Source: Gnetum montanum
Taxonomy: Eukaryota; Streptophyta; Gnetopsida; Gnetales; Gnetaceae
Length of the DNA: 64,000 bases
Reading direction: 5' to 3'
NCBI GenBank assembly: GCA_015680685.1
Contig: MNCI01015984.1
Span: 575,618-639,617, forward strand
Shown piece by piece: positions 59,701-64,000 of the stretch. A model generated the notes under the pieces. That model was not told the DNA's origin, searched no databases, and saw nothing but the letters and a program-made list of their open reading frames with translations. Made by a program: the position numbers and the translations under genes. Numbering within the stretch: position 1 is the first letter of the stretch; each line of letters starts with the position of its first letter.

Positions 59701-60463
59701 GGATCCAGTGCCTAGTCACAGGTTGTGAAGTGATCGTTGGTGTTTATTGGATTTTCACTTAAGGTACATAATGGGTGGATGTGGAAGCAGGTATGACCGA
59801 TGGCATTCCAATCACTTTAGGTCGAGAAGTCATTCTTGCATTAGTCTATTGGGATTGTGTTTGCAATGGTATGACAGAAGTAGATGCATTAGTTTGAACG
59901 TTGGACTTGGAGAAGATGGGGATGGGAATGGCTACTTCCCGTAAGGAAGCTAGTGATGGAAATATTGTTTCTTCTAGGAATGGTTGAAACAGTGGGTTTG
60001 TATGGGCATGGGGGCTAACGGTATGGTATGATTCTCCATGTTCAGATTGGGCTACAAAGTCATCTTCTTCATCTTGAGGCTTTATGGAAGGTAGCTGTAA
60101 GGCTTGACTTCTAGCCATGAGAAGTTGGGGTATGAGTCTATGATGGTGTTCAGAGAGCGGGATTATGTCAAATGCTGAAGGGATGAACTCATGACCTCCC
60201 TTGTGGATAAGTTCATAATTTCGTTTTGCTTCCCTTTTCATACGGTCGATAGGTAGGTTGGCTTGGATTTTGACACATATGAAGTTGTATTGTTTGGGTG
60301 TAAGAGTGACATAGGTAGGGTTTTTTCCCTGTATCCTAAGCAACTGGTGTGTAGGGCCTTGAGGGTTTACTTGTTTAATGATAGTTATGGATTCTGTAGC
60401 AATCATAGGGTTTGAAGTTTCAGCGATTGATAGTGTTACTGGGTTGATTTGGAAGGATTCCAT
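56753..60463 (-). pseudogene. gag-pro: gag-pro of F in one long frame
   Basis: One minus-strand frame of about 1,237 codons from the ATG at 60463 (MESFQINPVTLS), broken by stops such as those at 59846, 59351 and 58949. The first 205 codons form a separate N-terminal region of unknown role; Ogre elements have an extra ORF before gag, so it may be that ORF fused. The gag core (about 59340-59050) has KYNGEGDPNSHLVTF, FAMSLAGRALD and DFLHQFVTRFKYN. A knuckle-like CKYHQRCGHGTDYYFMLKQD (about 58460) has Tyr where a Cys is usual. Protease has MHVDDGAATNVIP (57390) and GFNMILG (about 57160). It ends in KIKRQLND with a stop at 56753. Confidence 0.85.
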
Positions 60464-60671
60464 GACGAATTTGAGTAGACTAGGCTAGATGAATGGAGTT
60501 GGATTGCAAGCAGTTACAATGTGACCATGACACAAACACAACGTAACCAAACTAATCAAACCAGACCAACAGGACAAGGTCAGCGTGACCAACAGGGACA
60601 GGAGATTCATAGGGTAAGATGAAAAAGTTTTGAAAGGTAGCGTGATCAACGTTTTAACAATGGAAAATTTA
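60464..60671 (-). other. Leader of F between PBS and gag
   Basis: About 200 bp of untranslated leader; no element beyond the PBS recognised. Confidence 0.6.
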
Positions 60672-60690
60672 GGCCCTCCTTCTAGCGCCA
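60672..60690 (-). other. Primer-binding site of F
   Basis: On the minus strand TGGCGCTAGAAGGAGGGCC begins five bases after the 5' LTR. I could not assign the tRNA with confidence. It is clearly different from the tRNA-Asp-like PBS of group 1. Confidence 0.6.
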
Positions 60691-60695
60691 AAAAC

Positions 60696-61991
60696 TGTAC
60701 TGACCTAAATCGTCAGTGTGAGGTTGGAAGGGAAAAAGACACCAAAAGATTGTCGGGCAGCCACACCTGACCTTGCCTTCACCCGAGGGCAAGCTAGAAA
60801 AGTAAACAAAGGCAGAGTGCCTTGGATGGTCTGCACGCAAATCAACCAAGGACTTCCCCAAGCATAAGCTACGGCTAGCGCTGGGGTTATCGTAAACGAT
60901 GTCTTAAAACATGTAAATGCGCATAAAATGTAAACATGAGCTACAAGACATAAGACGTAAATGTGAACGTAAGGTGTAAAAAAAACATAAACTACAGACT
61001 GAATGTAAGTAGAAATGTAAACAGAGCGTAAAATAGAAAATGGAAATAATGTTTGGTTGGAAAAATGGAAATGATGTATTGCTTAGAAAAGATGTGCACC
61101 AGTCAAAGCATAGCTGCGTGTAGATGGCAGGTCCAATGCCTAGCCCCGGGATGATGTGACGTGATGATGCAATGATGTGATGTGATGAACGTGAGAAATG
61201 CTTGGATGCCAACAATCAAGTATGCCAAGTGCCCAAGGATTGCAGGTTTTGTCCTCTCTCAGAATTGCTAATCTCTCCAATTTTTTGGAATTTTCTGGGA
61301 GTTGCTGATGCTGAGAATTTTCTGGAATTTTTTGCCATTTTTTTGGAATTTTCTGGGAGTTGTTGATGTTGAGAATTTTATGGAATTTTCTAAAAAAATT
61401 TTGAAATTTTCTGATGCTGAGAATTTTCTAGAATTTTTTGGAATTTTCTGGAAGTTGGTCATGCTGGACTCACGCTACCAACATGACCTAGGCGTTAGTG
61501 ATAAAAATGAGCATTTTTGGAGGTGAAATCTGAAGTTCTGGAGGCTAAAACTTGGAGAAATCATTAATAGACCTTGAGAGTGACTTGTCCCTTCAAAATT
61601 AGACCATTTTGACATTGTTTTGAGACTATTTTGAGGATCTAAAAGTTGGTCATGCTGTGGTCACGCTTAGCATAATTGCACAGCATGACCTACAAAAAAA
61701 AAACTGTGTAGTCTGGCTTAAAAGTTGGACTCCTAAATGCTGAGACTTGGAGTGGACATCAACGGCTCTTGAGGATGTCTTGCACCCTTAGATTTGGACC
61801 ACTTTTTATTTGATTTTGAAACTGTTGGAGCTGCTCATGCTAAGGGCAAGCTAGCTTAACAGCATGATCAAGCTGGCTTGATCAACTTGGACTTGAGTTT
61901 CATGCCTTAGTCAAATTTTTCCTTCTGAATGCTTGAAAGGGCTTGAGTTGTTCTTGTTTTAAAGTGTTAGGCCAAAATTAGTGGTGTTTTA
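60696..61991 (-). repeat. 5' LTR of F, internally deleted
   Basis: A 1,296-bp LTR, plus strand TGTACTGACC...GTGTTTTA (the terminal TCA is changed to TTA). Relative to the 3' LTR, the stretch 49529-50095 is missing at a T-rich microhomology (CCAATTTTTTGG, near 61276). The TATA box and the 30-bp minisatellite are lost. Confidence 0.88.
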
Positions 61992-61996
61992 GAGGT
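61992..61996 (-). other. Target-site duplication of F, right copy
   Basis: GAGGT, identical to 48930-48934. Confidence 0.85.
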
Positions 61997-63776
61997 GAAG
62001 GATGAGAATATTGAGAGCAAGGAGAAGTGTAAGAAGCATGAGGTGGAGATCTCATGGGAGAGGACATGGGTTGATGATACTTGAGAGAATGATAACAATG
62101 GGGTGAAGTAGATGATGTTGATCCAATTGGAGAAATAGGGTGTTGAACATAATAAGCATGTGGTGTCGGGGTATATGAAGGGTGTGGTTCATTTGGTAGT
62201 GGCCTCCCTCACGACTGGGGGTTTTGCCACTATGGTTGGACCTGATACTTATATATGAAATTTGGATGTAGCATTCCTCCCCAATGCTCATGTAAATGTG
62301 ATAATACTGGGCATTGGCTTTTGGGCTAATCGTATAGACAAACATCACATTGATACTTATGATTTGTAGTTAAGCTCCTATCCTTATTTTCTTCAACCCT
62401 TCTTTCTGATTGTCGAATGTTGTTCTGTCTTATTTCTAAGTTTGGCATCCTTTGTTTATTCTAGTTGTCAAATTGTCTTGCATGGTTCTACCTCTGATAA
62501 TGTTTACATATTCTATGCATTTTTCATGTACCCACTCTATCATTTTATTGATTTTTACCTTAATTTCATCAAGTGATTTTAGTATTGGCAAAGATGGGAA
62601 TGGTTCCACCTCCTCACGGTGAGTTGATTTCTCATGTTCATGATTATGGACCCTCATTACTTTAAGAGTTTGGTCTTGTTAAGATCTTCAACATTCTCCC
62701 ATTTGGCTATCTCTCCTTCTTCTTTTGCTACCTGCTTAATAAGCTCTTGGAATTGGTGGGTTTGTAGTTCATATAGTTGACCTGGGGCATACATCCCTAG
62801 GGTCTCCCTTGTTTCATTACGGAGCCCATCCATAATGTGACACGTTAGCCTTTCCTTGAAGAACCATGGCCTAGGCATTTGTTTAACAACAAATAATATC
62901 TTTCTAAGGCCATGTCCAAGGGTTCATATTTCCCTTGTTTCCATTATTGGATTTGTCTCCTCAAGGCTGACACTCATACACATGTTTGATATCTTTCACT
63001 GAAGAGTTCTATCATTGTCAGCCAACGATAAATTGATTTTAGCTTTAAAGACCTGTACCATACTTTTGCTTGGCCAATGAGTGTCATAGGAAAGAGCTTA
63101 ATTTTTTGCCACCCATTATCAATATTGTTCCATGCACAAGCATCGTAGAAGGCTTGTAAATGATGTTGCATATCTAAATCATAGCCTCCTGAAAACTTGG
63201 GAAAGTTGTTTAAATCAAGCCTGGGTAGATGGCTTTCCTTATGATGCCTGTAGGATATTTGAACAACCTCTGTTATATGCATTAGGCTCTTAATGGCTAA
63301 CAAGGGTTCATCGTCACTAATTAAATCATAAGTTTGTGAGTTGGGACGATGTTGTCTATGTTTATGTTGGTGTTCTTGATTTTGCTCATGGGTTCAATTT
63401 TTATTTCTATGCCGACCCCTTAAGGAATAGTCATCCATGTCATGACTTGACGTTGAAAGAGTAGAGGAAGAGAGAGCACTGGAAGACTCACCATGACTTT
63501 TGTAAGTCTCCCAATCATCCCCTGATATACTCCTACTAACCATTGGAAAGGTCCTAGGCCTTACGGGCCCCCCATTCTATGGGATGTTCCATCCTCACTA
63601 GAGGTGTCTGAGTTGGATGACAAGAGTCCTTGAGTATTGTTGGGGTGTCCATGAACATATGAAACTCTTACATAAGATTGAGTACTCCAAACTTCTTCTT
63701 CATCATAAATTTCATTGGTTCTCCAATGAATTACATCACTAGTTGTTGTGTTACTATTGTCTTGTGAGAGAGGCAT
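61997..63776 (-). pseudogene. gag: gag of E, 5' part (before F)
   Basis: The start is the ATG at 63776 (MPLSQDNSNTTTSD), shared with C. An open stretch at 63303-62974 holds the gag core (LDLNNFPKFSGGYDLDMQHH, WYRSLKLKSIYRW, FSERYQT). Next comes 62878-62657 (LRNETRETLGMYAPGQLYE, FQELIKQVAKEEGEI), homologous to gag of A and B. The tail near 62300 has QYYHIYMSIGEECYI, possibly a degenerate Cys/His segment. Stops and frameshifts are present. Split by F at 61992. Confidence 0.78.
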
Positions 63777-63892
63777 TGTTATGAATTGTGTGTGACTCAA
63801 TTGAATTTAATTTCTTTATCTGAAAGATATATCATTAATACCTTGTTGTAGTAATCTTGTATGATATAACTAATCTAGATAACTATCACCAT

Positions 63893-63910
63893 CCTTGGCA
63901 ACGATGCTAA
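63893..63910 (-). other. Primer-binding site of E (tRNA-Asp-like, degraded)
   Basis: On the minus strand it reads TTAGCATCGTTGCCAAGG, next to the 5' LTR. Confidence 0.7.
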
Positions 63911-64000
63911 TGATGAACGATGAGGTACCCCTACGCTCAACCATATGAATACAAGCATGTACGCACGATCCTATTGAACTCTACAAATAGACTAGTTATG
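63911..64000 (-). repeat. 5' LTR of E, cut by the window end
   Basis: It begins TGATGAACGATGAGGTACCCC on the plus strand, as in the 3' LTR at 42504. Only the R/U5 end is visible. Confidence 0.85.

Larger units (their letters stand above)
48935..61991 (-). mobile_element. Full-length Tat/Ogre-like Ty3-gypsy element F
   Basis: A 13.06-kb element with LTRs at 60696-61991 (5') and 48935-50799 (3'), an exact GAGGT duplication, PBS, gag-pro in one frame, a roughly 0.9-kb pro-RT interval, pol, a repeat-rich 3' UTR and a PPT. The RT/RNase H/aRNase H/integrase order places it in the Tat lineage, as for G. The 5' LTR has lost about 570 bp including the TATA box, and coding regions have stops. It is dead but structurally complete. 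It inserted into gag of E. Confidence 0.92.
18626..64000 (+). mobile_element. Element D, group-1 LTR retrotransposon split by nested insertions
   Basis: D has a 5' LTR, a degraded PBS and a gag gene in the plus direction. Its gag is interrupted at 21604 by element C and resumes at 41843 with the expected next codons (the GCCPI block seen in A). It is interrupted again at 42503 by element E, which runs past the window end. Only 18626-21604 and 41843-42503 belong to D itself. It is the oldest of the nested set here. Protease and 3' LTR are not in view. Confidence 0.8.
42504..64000 (-). mobile_element. Element E, group-1 LTR retrotransposon with aORF, interrupted by F
   Basis: This minus-strand element starts at its 3' LTR (42504-43369), and its 5' LTR begins at 63911 and runs out of the window. 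Order on the minus strand: 5' LTR, PBS, gag, (F inserted at 48935-61991), rest of gag, a non-coding block with an LTR-like promoter, aORF, PPT, 3' LTR. It is the best copy of the gag-plus-aORF type and shows what C has lost. No pol is present outside F. Confidence 0.85.

Noticed and set aside
61268-61526. ORFs on both strands with FWNFLGVV or KFQKNGKKF repeats
   Set aside because: They arise from the tandem TGGAATTTTC repeats of the F LTR.

Overview
The window reads as repetitive, heterochromatic DNA of a land plant, most likely a seed plant with a large, retrotransposon-rich genome. I find no intact host gene. Almost everything is nested LTR retrotransposons of the Ty3/gypsy type, and this was worked out from paired LTRs, target-site duplications (TSDs), primer-binding sites (PBS), polypurine tracts (PPT) and protein motifs. 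The species cannot be named from the sequence.

Two element groups are present. Group 1 (Z, A, B, C, D, E) has LTRs of about 0.8-1 kb that run TGATG...CATCA, a PBS close to the 3' end of plant tRNA-Asp, and a gag or gag-pro gene but no reverse transcriptase or integrase. These look nonautonomous. C and E also carry a long extra ORF (aORF) between gag and the 3' LTR. Group 2 (F, G) is autonomous in type: gag-pro, then a long non-coding interval, then RT, RNase H, archaeal-type RNase H and integrase. This order is typical of the Tat/Ogre lineage. Both F and G are decayed.

Layout. 1-1597: 3' end of Z (+). 1598-3117: remnant of an older element with its 3' LTR. 3854-10839: complete A (+), TSD AGTGG. 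11039-17503: complete B (-), TSD GTAAT, so A and B lie tail to tail only 199 bp apart. 17509-18443: AT-rich intergenic DNA. From 18626 to beyond the window end: D (+), whose gag is split twice. The first split is C (-, 21605-41842, TSD CTAAG/TTAAG), which itself holds a 5'-truncated G (+, about 25938-39193). The second split is E (-, 42504 to beyond 64000), which holds full-length F (-, 48935-61991, TSD GAGGT). The insertion order is therefore D, then C and E, then G and F.

The most unusual object is inside G. Between its protease and its RT lies a gene of about 4 kb on the opposite strand, with at least eight exons joined by good GT-AG splice sites. Six of the seven junctions keep the reading frame. 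The N-terminal exons resemble an FCP1/NIF-type HAD phosphatase; the rest is unrecognised. It now carries stop codons, but it looks like a spliced gene captured by, or long resident in, the retroelement. Other notable items are an LTR-like promoter inside E just upstream of the aORF, a 60-nt intron conserved in three group-1 elements, a PPT-like motif repeated inside group-1 elements, and the loss of the TATA box from the 5' LTR of F.
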